Made by a program: the position numbers and the translations under genes. From NCBI GenBank assembly GCA_038238555.1, contig JBBRXP010000032.1, positions 1-41,452 on the forward strand: DNA of 41,452 bases, read 5' to 3'. This DNA comes from JANNXQ01 sp038238555 (GTDB taxonomy: Bacteria > Verrucomicrobiota > Verrucomicrobiia > Chthoniobacterales > Chthoniobacteraceae). Positions 1 to 9,501 of this stretch are shown here, piece after piece (positions within the stretch are counted from its first letter, which is position 1; each line of letters opens with the position of its first letter). The notes under the pieces were generated by a model, which had not been told where the DNA came from, made no database searches, and was given only the letters and a program-made list of their open reading frames with translations.

Positions 1-2210
1 CAATGTGTCCCGGCGTGGAGTCGGACAAGCCGGGTGCATGTTCGAAGTGTGAGATGGCCCTGGAGCGCAATCCGGCGTGGAAGCCTGATGGGCAGACGAT
101 CTTCACGTGTCCGATGCACCCGGAGATCGAGCAGGATCATCCCGGCGAGTGCCCAAAATGCGGCATGGCTTTGGAGCCAAAAGTTGCCACCGCCGGCGAG
201 CCGGAGGAAGACGGCGAGTTGCGCGATATGACGCGGCGCTTATGGATCGGGGCGCTCTGCGCGGCGCCGGTTTTCGTGCTGGCGATGGCGCATCTTTTTC
301 CCGGCGCGCCGCATTGGGTCATGGGCGCGACGTCGCGCTGGACGCAGTTTGGGCTCACTACACCCGTAGTGCTGTGGGGGGGATGGCCGTTCTTTGTGCG
401 CGGCGCGCGGTCGCTCCGCACGGGGCACTTCAATATGTTCACGCTCATCGCGCTCGGGGTCGGCGCGGCTTACGCCTACAGCGTGGCGGCGATGCTCGCG
501 CCGCGCGCGTTCCCGGCGGCGATGCAGATGGAAGGGAGCGTCGGGATTTATTTCGAGGCGGCGGCCGTGATCGTGGTGCTCGTGCTCGTGGGGCAGGTGC
601 TTGAGCTGCGCGCCCGCGCCCGCACCGGCACGGCCATCCGCGCGCTGCTCCATCTCGCGCCTGCCACGGCGCGGCTCGTGGAGGGCGGCACCGAGCGTGA
701 AGTGCCGCTCGACCGCGTAAGCGCCGGCGCAATGCTCCGCGTGCGACCCGGCGAGAAAGTGCCGGTCGATGGTGTCGTCACCGAAGGGCAATCGAGCGTC
801 GATGAATCCATGCTCACCGGCGAACCGGCGCCCGTGGCGAAAGGCGCGGGCGATGCCGTGACGGGCGGCACCCTCAATGGCACCGGCGGATTTCTCATGC
901 GCGCGCAACGCGTGGGCGGCGAGACGATGCTCGCGCGCATCGTGCAGATGGTCGCCGAGGCGCAGCGCAGCCGCGCGCCCATCCAGGGACTCGCCGACCG
1001 CGTGGCGGGTTGGTTTGTCCCCGCCGTGCTCGGCATCGCGGCGCTGAGCTTTGCGCTGTGGCTGTTCCTCGGGCCGGAGCCGCGCTTTGCCCACGCGCTC
1101 GTCGCGGCCGTGACCGTACTCATCATCGCCTGCCCGTGCGCGCTCGGCCTCGCCACGCCCATGAGCATCATGGTCGGCGTCGGCCGCGGCGCGCAGCTCG
1201 GCGTGCTCGTGAAGAATGCGGAAGCACTCGAGCGGCTCGAGAAAGTGGACACGCTCGTCGTGGACAAGACGGGCACGCTCACCGAGGGCCGGCCGCGCCT
1301 CCTCTCGTGCCGCGCCCTCCCAAGTATCGAGGAAAGCGCACTGCTCGCCATCGCCGCGAGCGTCGAACATTCCAGCGAACATCCCCTCGCCGCCGCCGTC
1401 GTCGCGGGAGCCAAAGACCGCGGCCTCGCGCTGCGCCCCGTCACCGATTTTCAATCCACCACCGGGGGCGGCGTGAGCGCGCGGGTGGACGGGCGCGAAG
1501 TGCTCATCGGCAAAGTCGACTTCCTCCGCGAGCGCGGCATCGCCGGCCTCGACGCGCTCGCCGCCGAAGCCGCCCCGTTGCAAGCGCAGGCGCAGACCGT
1601 CCTCTTCCTCGCACTCGATGGAAAACCCGCCGGCTTCCTCGCCGTGGCCGATGCCATCAAGGATTCCGCGCCAGCCGCAGTCCGCGCCTTGCACACGCTC
1701 GGTTTGAAAATTCTCATGCTCACTGGCGACAACGCCGCCACTGCCGCGCACATCGCGCGGCAGCTCGGCATCGATGAAGTCACCGCCGAAGTCAGCCCCG
1801 CCGACAAGCACGACATCATCCGCGCACTCCGCCGCAAAGGCGCGCGCGTGGCGATGGCCGGCGACGGCATCAACGACGCCCCCGCGCTCGCCGCCGCCGA
1901 CGTGGGCATCGCGATGGGCACCGGCGCCGACGTGGCGATGGAAAGCGCCGGCATCACGCTCCTGCGCGGCGACCTGCGCGGCCTCGTCCGCGCCGTGGCC
2001 TTGAGCCGCGCACTCATGCGCAACATCCGGCAAAATCTCCTCTTCGCCTTCCTCTACAACGCGCTGGGCATTCCGCTCGCCGCCGGCGCGCTCTATCCCG
2101 CCTTTGGCCTGCTGCTGAGCCCCATCGTCGCGGGCGCGGCCATGAGCCTCAGCTCTGTCTCCGTCATCGCCAACGCGCTACGCCTGCGCACGGCCGGACT
2201 CGATGTATAA
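1..2210 (+). CDS. copA: Copper-translocating P1B-type ATPase (5' end outside window)
   Basis: ATP-driven export of Cu(I) across the inner membrane. Residues are numbered from the in-frame ATG at base 3, but the first visible residues (MCPGV) are the middle of a CPM-type metal-binding motif, so the gene starts upstream of the window. Two heavy-metal-binding domains of the CPMHP...CPKCGM type lie in the first 60 residues, in place of the usual ferredoxin-like CxxC domain. Then come eight predicted membrane helices, the CPC motif at 377-379, the phosphorylation site DKTGT at 421, an SSEHP nucleotide-binding motif and GDGIND at 620-625. The last two helices have the YN and MSLSS signatures of the Cu(I) subgroup. 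The direction of transport and Cu specificity follow from the family. The next gene starts 28 bp downstream but appears functionally unrelated. Confidence 0.95.
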   Translation, partial: MCPGVESDKPGACSKCEMALERNPAWKPDGQTIFTCPMHPEIEQDHPGECPKCGMALEPKVATAGEPEEDGELRDMTRRLWIGALCAAPVFVLAMAHLFPGAPHWVMGATSRWTQFGLTTPVVLWGGWPFFVRGARSLRTGHFNMFTLIALGVGAAYAYSVAAMLAPRAFPAAMQMEGSVGIYFEAAAVIVVLVLVGQVLELRARARTGTAIRALLHLAPATARLVEGGTEREVPLDRVSAGAMLRVRPGEKVPVDGVVTEGQSSVDESMLTGEPAPVAKGAGDAVTGGTLNGTGGFLMRAQRVGGETMLARIVQMVAEAQRSRAPIQGLADRVAGWFVPAVLGIAALSFALWLFLGPEPRFAHALVAAVTVLIIACPCALGLATPMSIMVGVGRGAQLGVLVKNAEALERLEKVDTLVVDKTGTLTEGRPRLLSCRALPSIEESALLAIAASVEHSSEHPLAAAVVAGAKDRGLALRPVTDFQSTTGGGVSARVDGREVLIGKVDFLRERGIAGLDALAAEAAPLQAQAQTVLFLALDGKPAGFLAVADAIKDSAPAAVRALHTLGLKILMLTGDNAATAAHIARQLGIDEVTAEVSPADKHDIIRALRRKGARVAMAGDGINDAPALAAADVGIAMGTGADVAMESAGITLLRGDLRGLVRAVALSRALMRNIRQNLLFAFLYNALGIPLAAGALYPAFGLLLSPIVAGAAMSLSSVSVIANALRLRTAGLDV

Positions 2211-2237
2211 CGAACACACGACGAGCCTCGATACGCT

Positions 2238-3467
2238 ATGAACCGCCGCACGTTCCTCACCCAATCGTTCGCCACTCTCGCGGGCGCTTTTCTCACCTCA
2301 GTCCGCGCAGTTGAAAGTGGGCCGCGCCGCGTCCTGCTCCGCTCGTCGTGGCAGACGGTGAACATCGGCGACATCGGCCACACGCCGGGTCTGCTGCGGT
2401 TGCTGGAAGAGTACTTACCAGACACCGAGGTGCGGCTCTGGCCGAGCAAGGTGGACAATGGAGTCGCGGAAATGTTGCGCGCGCGGTTTCCAAAGGTGGA
2501 CATCGTCCAAGGCGCGGAGGCGCTACAGACGGCGTTTGCGGAGTGTGACTTTCTCCTGCACAGCTCGGGCCCTTCGCTCGTGGCCGAGGCCGATGTCGTG
2601 CGCTGGGTTAAGTCCACGGGCAAGCCCTACGGCGTGTATGGCATCACCTTCTCCTCGCCAAAGCCGGAGACCCTCGACCTTCTCAGCGCCGCGCGCTTCG
2701 TATTCTTTCGCGACTCGGTGTCGCTGAAGTTCGCGCAGGAGCACGGCGTCCATAGTCCAGTAATGGAGTTTGCGCCCGACGCCGCATTCGCCGTGGATCT
2801 GCGCGACGACGCAAAGGCAGAAGCCTTTCTGCGCGCGCACGCTCTCGCAGACGGAAAGTTTCTCTGCTGCATTCCGCGGCTGCGTTACACCCCATACTGG
2901 ACTCTTCCCGAGAAGCACGCCGCTTTCGACAAAACGAAACACGCGCGCAACGAGGAGATGAAGGAGCACGATCATGCGCAACTAAGAAAGGCCATCGTGG
3001 AAGTATCACGACAAACCGGCATGAAGATACTTATCTGCCCCGAAGATCGGACGCAGATGACCGTCGGCAAGGAGTTACTCTTCGATCAGTTACCCGGCGA
3101 TGTAAGAGCCAGAGCCGTGTGGCGCGAGAGTTACTGGCTTACCGGAGAAGCGCTGAGCACTTACTCGCGCAGCGCCGGGTTATTCGGTAATGAAATGCAC
3201 TCACCCATCATGTGCATCGGCAACGGCATCCCCGCCATCGTGTGCCGCTGGGCCGAGCAGACGAGCAAGGGCATTATGTGGCGCGACATCGGCCTTGGTG
3301 ACTGGCTCTTCGACCTGGATAACGAGGAAGACGTGGCGCGCGTCATCCCCGCCGTGCTCGCGCTCGCGCAGGATCCCGCCGCGGCAAAGGCGACAGCGGC
3401 CAAGGCGCGCGAGTTTGTGCGGCAGCGCCAGCGCGAGAGCATGGCGGTGGTCGCATGGAAAAGTTGA
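2238..3467 (+). CDS. Polysaccharide pyruvyl transferase family protein with Tat-like signal
   Basis: 409 residues. The N-terminus MNRRTFLTQSF followed by a hydrophobic stretch and an Ala-rich end near residue 24 looks like a Tat-type signal peptide. The rest resembles the WcaK/AmsJ polysaccharide pyruvyl transferase fold: a NIGDIGHTPG nucleotide-binding-like start, an FFRDSVSLKF segment and a GNEMHSPIMC region near the C-terminus. The family adds ketal pyruvate to exopolysaccharide sugars, but an exported member is unusual for an enzyme that uses cytoplasmic phosphoenolpyruvate, so the substrate is open. The 3' end overlaps the next gene by 13 bp, indicating translational coupling. From about base 3000 the codons become richer in TTA, AGT and GTA than those of the upstream ATPase. 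Confidence 0.75.
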   Translation: MNRRTFLTQSFATLAGAFLTSVRAVESGPRRVLLRSSWQTVNIGDIGHTPGLLRLLEEYLPDTEVRLWPSKVDNGVAEMLRARFPKVDIVQGAEALQTAFAECDFLLHSSGPSLVAEADVVRWVKSTGKPYGVYGITFSSPKPETLDLLSAARFVFFRDSVSLKFAQEHGVHSPVMEFAPDAAFAVDLRDDAKAEAFLRAHALADGKFLCCIPRLRYTPYWTLPEKHAAFDKTKHARNEEMKEHDHAQLRKAIVEVSRQTGMKILICPEDRTQMTVGKELLFDQLPGDVRARAVWRESYWLTGEALSTYSRSAGLFGNEMHSPIMCIGNGIPAIVCRWAEQTSKGIMWRDIGLGDWLFDLDNEEDVARVIPAVLALAQDPAAAKATAAKAREFVRQRQRESMAVVAWKS

Positions 3468-5632
3468 CCACCCCGCAAGCCTTCACCTCCGCGCTGCAGC
3501 ATTTCCAAGGTGGCCGGCTGGCCGACGCGGAAAGCATCTGCCGCCAGATATTGCGCGTCGATAAGGATCACGGAGATGCGCTGCACTTACTGGGCATGAT
3601 TGCCGGCCACGTGGGCCGCTCCGACCTTGCAGCGGAGTTACTCCGCCGAGCCATCGCACTTCATCCCTCGGTGTTGGAGTATCGAAATTCCCTGGCCGGT
3701 GTCCTCGAAGCCGCCGGCCGTTGCGAGGAAGCGGTGGTCATCTATCGCAGTGCGATCGGGCTGCACCCCGGGTCGGCGCCGTTGCGCAGTAACTTGGGCG
3801 GGACGCTCGTCACACTTGGAGAACTCACCGCGGCCGCCGCCGAATTCCGCGCCGCGCTCACGCTCGATTCCAATCTTCCGGAAGCCTATTACAACCTCGC
3901 CCATGTCTTGAACGAACTCGGAGAGATGGAGGCTGCCATTACCGAGTGCCGGCACGCCCTGCGATTAAGACCCGATTTTGCCGAAGCATTTAACTTACTC
4001 GGCAATTCATTGCTTGAGTTAGACCGAAATCAACAAGCCATCGACGCCTTCCACGCCGCGCTTAAGCACCGTCCGGAGTGGGGCGTAGCTTACAATAATC
4101 TAGGTAATGCCTTCAACAGCGCCGGCGATCGGGAATCCGCGCTCGGCGCGTATCGCAAGGCGGTCGAAGTCAACCCCAGCCTTGCGCAAGCCCGATACAA
4201 TCTGGCCACTGCCTTGATGTTTCAAGGATCGACCGAGGAAGCCGTCAGCGAGTTCCGCGCTTCGCTTCTGCTGCAGCCAAACGATCCGAAGACTCACAGT
4301 AACTTGGGTAACGCATTAAAGGATCAAGGGAAGTTGGATGAAGCGATCGAATGTTACCGCCATAGCATGCGCCTCAGTCCGTCCGGCGCCGCGTTTCATA
4401 GCAACCTCGTCCATACCCTGCATTTTCATCCAGGTTACAGCGGCCGGGCGATCCGGGAAGAACAGGAGCGATGGAACCTGCAGCACGCCACGCCGCTCGC
4501 CGCGGAGCGCCGCCCGCACAAAAACAAGCCGGACCTCGAGCGCCGTTTGAAGGTCGGCTATGTGTCCCCGGATTTTTGCGGCCATTCCATCGCGTTCTTC
4601 ATTGCGCCGTTGCTCGCCGCGCATGACCGCGCGCAAGTCGAAGTTTACTGTTACTCCAGCGTGCAGCATCCGGATGTCATCACCGAGCGTCTGCGCGGTC
4701 TGAGCGACGTCTGGTGCGATGCTCGCTTGCTCTCCGATGAACAGTTATCCCAGCGAATCCGGGAAGATGGCATCGACTTACTAGTCGATCTTACCATGCA
4801 CACGGCAAATAACCGTCTGTTAGTCTTCGCGCGGAAACCTGCTCCGTGCCAAATCTCATGGCTCGCCTATCCCGGAAGCACCGGCCTGGAGACGATGGAC
4901 TACCGGCTCACGGATGCATTGATGGAACCCGCGGACATTGCTGAGGCATCGCCGGAGCGCCCGATGCGTTTGCCGGATTCCTGGTGTTGTCACCAACCCA
5001 TCGATGACCAGGAAGAGGTCGGCAGCCTGCCCGCTGCGAAACAAGGTTATGTTACTTTTGGTTCCCTGCATAACTTCGCGAAAGTCAACGAGGCGGTGCT
5101 CAGATGTTGGTCTCGCGTGATGGCAGCGACGCCGAATTCCAGGCTCCTGCTCTATTGCCCGGCAGGCGAAACCCGGAAGCGAGTGGCCAAATTGTTCGAT
5201 GCCGCCGGTGTTGCTGCGGATCGCCTGGAGTTTGCCGGCCGCGGCCCTTGGGCTCACTACGCCGCGCTGCACCGGCGCATCGACATCGGCCTGGATACCT
5301 ACCCGTGCAACGGGATGACTATTACCTGCCATAACCTTTGGTTCGGCATTCCCGTGATTACTCTTCCGGGTAACACACCGGTATCGCGCGCCGGCCTAAG
5401 CCTCTTATCAACGGTGGGGCTAACCGAGTTAGTAGCCAGTTCCGAAGAAGACTATGTGCGAATCGCAGTGGACCTGGCAAACGACTTATCCAAGCTGATT
5501 GAGTTACGCGCGACGCTCCGCGCCCGCCTGCAAGCATCCCCGCTCATGGACGCCCCACGCTTCGCACGAAATGTGGAAACAGCCTATCGCACGATCTGGC
5601 GCGAATGGTGCCAGCGGGCCTGCGGTTCCTGA
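3455..5632 (+). CDS. TPR protein with O-GlcNAc transferase (SPINDLY/OGT-type, GT41) domain
   Basis: 725 residues. Residues about 5-315 are roughly nine tetratricopeptide repeats with regular A..YNLG..L...G....A...Y..AL...P spacing. From about 366 (KVGYVSPDFCGHS) to 720 is the GT41 catalytic domain: the CQISWLAYPGSTGL segment, the VTFGSLHNFAKVN segment whose Lys matches the UDP-contacting Lys of OGT, and the LDTYPCNGMTITCHNLWFG segment typical of bacterial SPINDLY-like enzymes. No signal peptide or membrane helix, so cytoplasmic. The ATG lies inside the end of the preceding pyruvyl-transferase-like gene (13 bp overlap), so the two are probably co-translated. Bacterial members often modify surface or flagellar proteins; the target here is unknown. 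TTA and other AT-ending codons are frequent, unlike the flanking genes. Confidence 0.9.
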   Translation: MEKLTTPQAFTSALQHFQGGRLADAESICRQILRVDKDHGDALHLLGMIAGHVGRSDLAAELLRRAIALHPSVLEYRNSLAGVLEAAGRCEEAVVIYRSAIGLHPGSAPLRSNLGGTLVTLGELTAAAAEFRAALTLDSNLPEAYYNLAHVLNELGEMEAAITECRHALRLRPDFAEAFNLLGNSLLELDRNQQAIDAFHAALKHRPEWGVAYNNLGNAFNSAGDRESALGAYRKAVEVNPSLAQARYNLATALMFQGSTEEAVSEFRASLLLQPNDPKTHSNLGNALKDQGKLDEAIECYRHSMRLSPSGAAFHSNLVHTLHFHPGYSGRAIREEQERWNLQHATPLAAERRPHKNKPDLERRLKVGYVSPDFCGHSIAFFIAPLLAAHDRAQVEVYCYSSVQHPDVITERLRGLSDVWCDARLLSDEQLSQRIREDGIDLLVDLTMHTANNRLLVFARKPAPCQISWLAYPGSTGLETMDYRLTDALMEPADIAEASPERPMRLPDSWCCHQPIDDQEEVGSLPAAKQGYVTFGSLHNFAKVNEAVLRCWSRVMAATPNSRLLLYCPAGETRKRVAKLFDAAGVAADRLEFAGRGPWAHYAALHRRIDIGLDTYPCNGMTITCHNLWFGIPVITLPGNTPVSRAGLSLLSTVGLTELVASSEEDYVRIAVDLANDLSKLIELRATLRARLQASPLMDAPRFARNVETAYRTIWREWCQRACGS

Positions 5633-5771
5633 CCGGGTTCTCTTCATTGAAGCTTGGGACGGCTTTCGGTCATTGCGACCGCCGCCGGCCGGTGGCATAT
5701 GTGCCGGGTGCCTTCCAAGATACCCATGCCGTGCGTCGAGTCCGTTGCGCCGCGGCAAACCGTTTAGCTCC

Positions 5772-6710
5772 ATGCCCGCCCTCGGCCTCGATCTCGTCGA
5801 AGAAATCCGCGAACTCAAACGCGAGCGCAACGCCGTCATCCTCGCGCACAATTATCAGGTGCGGGAAATCCAGGAGCTCGCCGATTTCGTCGGCGATTCG
5901 CTCGGGCTCAGCTATCGGGCGGCGGAGACCGAGGCGGATGTCATCGCCTTTTGCGGCGTTCACTTCATGGCCGAGACGGCGAAGATCATCAATCCAGACA
6001 AGATCGTGGTGCTGCCCGACCTCGCCGCAGGTTGCTCGCTCAGCGATTCGTGTCCTGCGGAAAAGCTCGAGGCCCACCTGCGCGCGCACGCGGACAAAAA
6101 TTACCACGTCATCGCCTACATCAATTGCTCCGCCGGTGTGAAGGCCCTGAGCGACGTGATCTGCACGAGCGGCAACGCGGTGAAGATCGTCAACGCCGCG
6201 CCCAAGGACCGCAACCTCCTTTTCGTTCCCGACGAAAATCTCGGCGCGTGGGTCATCGAGCAGACGGGGCGCGCGATGGATCTCTGGCGCGGGCATTGTT
6301 ACGTGCACGTAGAATTCACCCGCGACTCCATCGAGCGCATCCACGCTCAATATCCCGACGCGCCGGTGGTGGCGCATCCGGAGTGTACCTTCGCCGTGCG
6401 CCTGCTGGCCGACGAGGTGTGCTCGACCGAGAAGATGATCGACTACTGTCGCCGCTCGCCCGCGCGCGAGTTTATCATCGTCACCGAATCCGGCATGTTG
6501 CATCGGCTGCGGCGCGAGATTCCAGGCAAGACCTTCATCCCCGGCCCGACCGCCGCGTGCGCATGCGCCGACTGCCGCTACATGAAAATGAACACGCTCG
6601 AAAAACTGCACGACTGCCTGCTGTGCCTCGAGCCGCAGATCGTGATCCCCGAGCCCATCCGGGCCCGCGCCGAGCTGCCGATCCGCCGGATGCTGGAGCT
6701 GAGCGCGTGA
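5772..6710 (+). CDS. nadA: Quinolinate synthase A
   Basis: 312 residues, normal for the short (about 300 residue) NadA class. Condenses iminoaspartate with dihydroxyacetone phosphate to quinolinate in de novo NAD synthesis, using a [4Fe-4S] cluster. Diagnostic stretches: AVILAHNYQ near residue 21, GDSLGLS, the GCSL cysteine at 88, INCSAGVKA near 118, HPECTF and the C-terminal CACADCRYMKMN cluster. The ATG at 5772 is chosen because conservation begins at VEEIRELK; the frame is open back to 5499, but that part overlaps the glycosyltransferase. No nadB or nadC is in the window. The TGA stop overlaps a GTG that probably starts the next gene (GTGA). Confidence 0.95.
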   Translation: MPALGLDLVEEIRELKRERNAVILAHNYQVREIQELADFVGDSLGLSYRAAETEADVIAFCGVHFMAETAKIINPDKIVVLPDLAAGCSLSDSCPAEKLEAHLRAHADKNYHVIAYINCSAGVKALSDVICTSGNAVKIVNAAPKDRNLLFVPDENLGAWVIEQTGRAMDLWRGHCYVHVEFTRDSIERIHAQYPDAPVVAHPECTFAVRLLADEVCSTEKMIDYCRRSPAREFIIVTESGMLHRLRREIPGKTFIPGPTAACACADCRYMKMNTLEKLHDCLLCLEPQIVIPEPIRARAELPIRRMLELSA

Positions 6711-7555
6711 GGGCGCCGATCGCTCGAATGATTCATTGCGCGGCCCTCGCGTGCGGGCTCGTCCTCACGGGTTGCAGCAAAAAGGAAGATCCGGCGACCA
6801 CCGCCAAGATCTTCTTTGCGCTCATCGAAGCGGGCAGGATGGAAGAGGCCTACCGGGACGCCGCGCTCGGGCTCAAGGCGCAGCAGAGCTTGAAATTCTT
6901 TGAGCAGACGGCAAAGGAGCTCGGCCTCGGCGAATACGCGGCGATGACCGCGAGTCTGCCCACCTTTGAACGCAACACGGCAAAGCTCAAAATCGACATC
7001 ACCCACAGGTCGGGCGCGATAAGAACGCTCATCGTCACGCTCGTCGATGAGCGTGGCGCGTGGCGCGTCTTTTCCATTCGCACGCCCAAGAGCATGGAGA
7101 CCGGCGTTTCGGGAAATCTCTTCGGCACGGTCGGCAAGGGGCCGGCGTTTACCGACGCCTTGAGCCGTCCGATGCCCACGGAAGCTGAAGTCCGCAAGCT
7201 CGTCGAAGAATCCCTGCTGCTCTTCAGCGCGGGGATTCAAGAAGCGTCGTTCGACAACTTTTACGAGCTCATTGCGCGCGGCTGGCAGGACCAGCTCACC
7301 AAGGGCCAGCTCACGCGCACCTTCCAGCCATTCATCGATCAGCACGTGGACCTCGCCGGCATCCACGGCGTGCAGCCGGTCTTCGACGAAGCGCCGGCAA
7401 TCAGCACCGAAGGTCTGCTCACGGTGCGTGGCTATTACCTCACGCAACCGCTGCGAGTGCTCTTCGCTTTGAAGTTCATGTACGAGTTGCCGAAGTGGAA
7501 ACTCTTTGGTCTCGACGTAAGTCTCGCGACCGTCCGCGAGGAAGGGGAAGAGTGA
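6707..7555 (+). CDS. Putative lipoprotein of unknown function
   Basis: 282 residues if translation starts at the GTG that overlaps the nadA stop. This start gives two arginines before the hydrophobic stretch and a lipobox LTGC near residue 23, a good lipoprotein signal. The ATG at 6728 would give a signal with no positive charge, so I prefer the GTG. The mature part appears to hold two related alpha/beta segments of about 110 residues, each starting with a helical AKIFFALIEAG or KLVEESLLLFSAG stretch and ending in strands, a pattern like NTF2- or DUF4864-type folds. I do not recognise a specific family. Coupling to nadA looks translational rather than functional. Confidence 0.65.
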   Translation: MRAPIARMIHCAALACGLVLTGCSKKEDPATTAKIFFALIEAGRMEEAYRDAALGLKAQQSLKFFEQTAKELGLGEYAAMTASLPTFERNTAKLKIDITHRSGAIRTLIVTLVDERGAWRVFSIRTPKSMETGVSGNLFGTVGKGPAFTDALSRPMPTEAEVRKLVEESLLLFSAGIQEASFDNFYELIARGWQDQLTKGQLTRTFQPFIDQHVDLAGIHGVQPVFDEAPAISTEGLLTVRGYYLTQPLRVLFALKFMYELPKWKLFGLDVSLATVREEGEE

Positions 7556-7608
7556 GGGCGGCGAAGTGGAAGTGTTGAGTAAAGTTGCCGCAGGGGTGCA
7601 AACGCGCT

Positions 7609-9495
7609 TCAAGCCTCCGCGTAAAGCACCGCGCCCTTTTCCACGAACTCAGCGGATTTTTCAGCGAGACCTTTTTGCAGTGCTTCCTCTTCCGCGATGC
7701 CTTGTTCGGCGGCGTATTTGCGGACGTCTTCGGTGATCTTCATCGAGCAAAAGTGCGGGCCGCACATGCTGCAGAAATGGGCGGTCTTCGCGCCTTCTTG
7801 CGGCAACGTTTCGTCGTGAAATTCGCGGGCGGTCTCGGGGTCGAGTGAGAGGTTGAATTGATCCTCCCAGCGGAATTCGAAGCGGGCTTTGGATAAAGCG
7901 TTATCGCGATATTGGGCGCCGGGGTGGCCTTTGGCCAGGTCAGCGGCGTGGGCGGCTAACTTATAAGTGATTACTCCGGTCTTCACATCCTGCTTGTTAG
8001 GCAGGCCCAAGTGTTCCTTGGGAGTAACGTAACAAAGCATGGCGCAGCCAAACCAGCCGATCATCGCCGCGCCGATGCCGCTGGTGATGTGGTCGTAACC
8101 AGGCGCGATGTCCGTGGTAAGTGGACCCAGCGTGTAGAAGGGGGCTTCGTGGCACCACTCGAGTTGCTTTTCCATGTTCTCCTTGATGAGGTGCATCGGC
8201 ACGTGGCCTGGCCCTTCGTTCATTACTTGCACGCCTTTGTCCCACGCGCGCCGGGTTAGTTCCCCTTGCACCTTGAGTTCGGCAAACTGCGCTTCGTCGT
8301 TGGCATCCGCGATCGAGCCGGGCCTAAGTCCGTCGCCGATGCTGAAGCTTACATCGTAACTCGCCATGATGTCGCAGATGTCGTCCCAATGCGTGTAGAG
8401 AAAGCTTTCCTTGTGATGACTTAGGCACCACTTGGCCATAATGCTGCCGCCGCGACTAACTATCCCCGTCATGCGCCGCGCGGTCAGTGGGATAAACCGA
8501 AGCAACACACCCGCGTGGATGGTGAAGTAATCGACGCCCTGTTCGCACTGTTCTACTAAAGTGTCCCGATAGATTTCCCACGTTAGTTCTTCGGCTCTGC
8601 CATTTACTTTTTCCAAGGCCTGGTAAATGGGCACAGTGCCGATGGGGACCGGCGAATTACGGATGATCCACTCGCGCGTGGCGTGGATGTTTTTTCCGGT
8701 GGAAAGGTCCATTACAGTGTCGGCGCCCCACTTGGTGGCCCAGCGCATCTTTTCCACTTCCTCCTCGATGGAACTGGCGACGGCGCTGTTGCCGATGTTG
8801 GCGTTGATCTTAACCAGGAAGTTGCGCCCGATGATCATCGGCTCGAGCTCGGGATGGTTAATGTTGGCCGGGATGATGGCGCGGCCGCGGGCGACTTCGG
8901 CTCTTACAAATTCGGGTGTGATTTCTTTCGGAATCGAGGCGCCGAAACTTTCGCCGGGATGTTGGTGGTGGAGGGAAGTTGAGAGTTGAGAGTTGAGAGC
9001 GGAGAGACCCGAATTCTCGCGGATGGCGATGAACTCCATCTCGGGCGTGATGATTCCTCGCTGCGCATACCAGAGTTGTGTGACGGGATGGCCGGCGCTG
9101 GCGCGAAGTGGCGGGCGCCGGGCACCGCGGAAATGGTCGAGACGATTGTGGCGCTGGGCCTGGCTCGCAAACTCTTCGTGACCGCGTGTGAGGTAACCGT
9201 TGTCTTCGGGTTTGACATCACGGCCTTCGTATTCCCCGACGTCGGCGCGGTTCAAAATCCACTTCGCTCGCAGCGCGGGAATTCCCTCTTCCACCGAGCC
9301 GGAAAACTCCGGATCGCCCCAGGGCCCGCTGCAATCATAGACGCGCACCGGTTCGTTTACCTCCATCTGTCCGCTCATGCTCCTGGTGGGCGAGAGGGCG
9401 ATCTCACGGAAGGGCACGCGCACCGCGGGATGCAAAGCGCCAGGCACATACACGCGGCGGTTGTTTGGGAGCAGGGAGTCTTTGGGGGCGATCAT
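7609..9495 (-). CDS. thiC: Phosphomethylpyrimidine synthase ThiC
   Basis: 628 residues. Converts aminoimidazole ribotide to hydroxymethylpyrimidine phosphate in thiamine synthesis, as a non-canonical radical SAM enzyme. The C-terminal CSMCGPHFC motif supplies the CX2CX4C iron-sulfur ligands; the long KINANIGNSAV, NSPVPIGTVPIYQA and NEGPGHVPMH stretches are near-invariant in the family. The ATG at 9495 is chosen because the N-terminus MIAPKDSLLPNN follows directly on the leader; the frame stays open into the riboswitch but that part is RNA control sequence. The variable linker between IAIRENSG and HQHPGESFG contains three perfect heptamer repeats (8978-8998) read as LNSQLS-type residues. Controlled by the TPP riboswitch upstream. 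Confidence 0.97.
   Translation of the reverse strand: MIAPKDSLLPNNRRVYVPGALHPAVRVPFREIALSPTRSMSGQMEVNEPVRVYDCSGPWGDPEFSGSVEEGIPALRAKWILNRADVGEYEGRDVKPEDNGYLTRGHEEFASQAQRHNRLDHFRGARRPPLRASAGHPVTQLWYAQRGIITPEMEFIAIRENSGLSALNSQLSTSLHHQHPGESFGASIPKEITPEFVRAEVARGRAIIPANINHPELEPMIIGRNFLVKINANIGNSAVASSIEEEVEKMRWATKWGADTVMDLSTGKNIHATREWIIRNSPVPIGTVPIYQALEKVNGRAEELTWEIYRDTLVEQCEQGVDYFTIHAGVLLRFIPLTARRMTGIVSRGGSIMAKWCLSHHKESFLYTHWDDICDIMASYDVSFSIGDGLRPGSIADANDEAQFAELKVQGELTRRAWDKGVQVMNEGPGHVPMHLIKENMEKQLEWCHEAPFYTLGPLTTDIAPGYDHITSGIGAAMIGWFGCAMLCYVTPKEHLGLPNKQDVKTGVITYKLAAHAADLAKGHPGAQYRDNALSKARFEFRWEDQFNLSLDPETAREFHDETLPQEGAKTAHFCSMCGPHFCSMKITEDVRKYAAEQGIAEEEALQKGLAEKSAEFVEKGAVLYAEA
8978..8998. repeat. 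Heptamer array inside thiC (3 x GTTGAGA)
   Basis: Three perfect tandem copies of GTTGAGA on the plus strand (AACTCTC-type on the coding strand) inside the thiC linker. 21 bp keeps the frame, and on the coding strand the repeat has no stop in any frame. It is the same unit as the intergenic arrays around 17.6, 19.6 and 26.3 kb, but without an inverted partner. Confidence 0.85.
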
Positions 9496-9501
9496 AGGAT
9501 T

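Noticed and set aside
240..2033. Long open frame antisense to the copper ATPase (about 597 codons)
   Set aside because: Arg/Ala/Gly/His-rich composition with no fold or motif; it mirrors the GC-rich third positions of the real gene.
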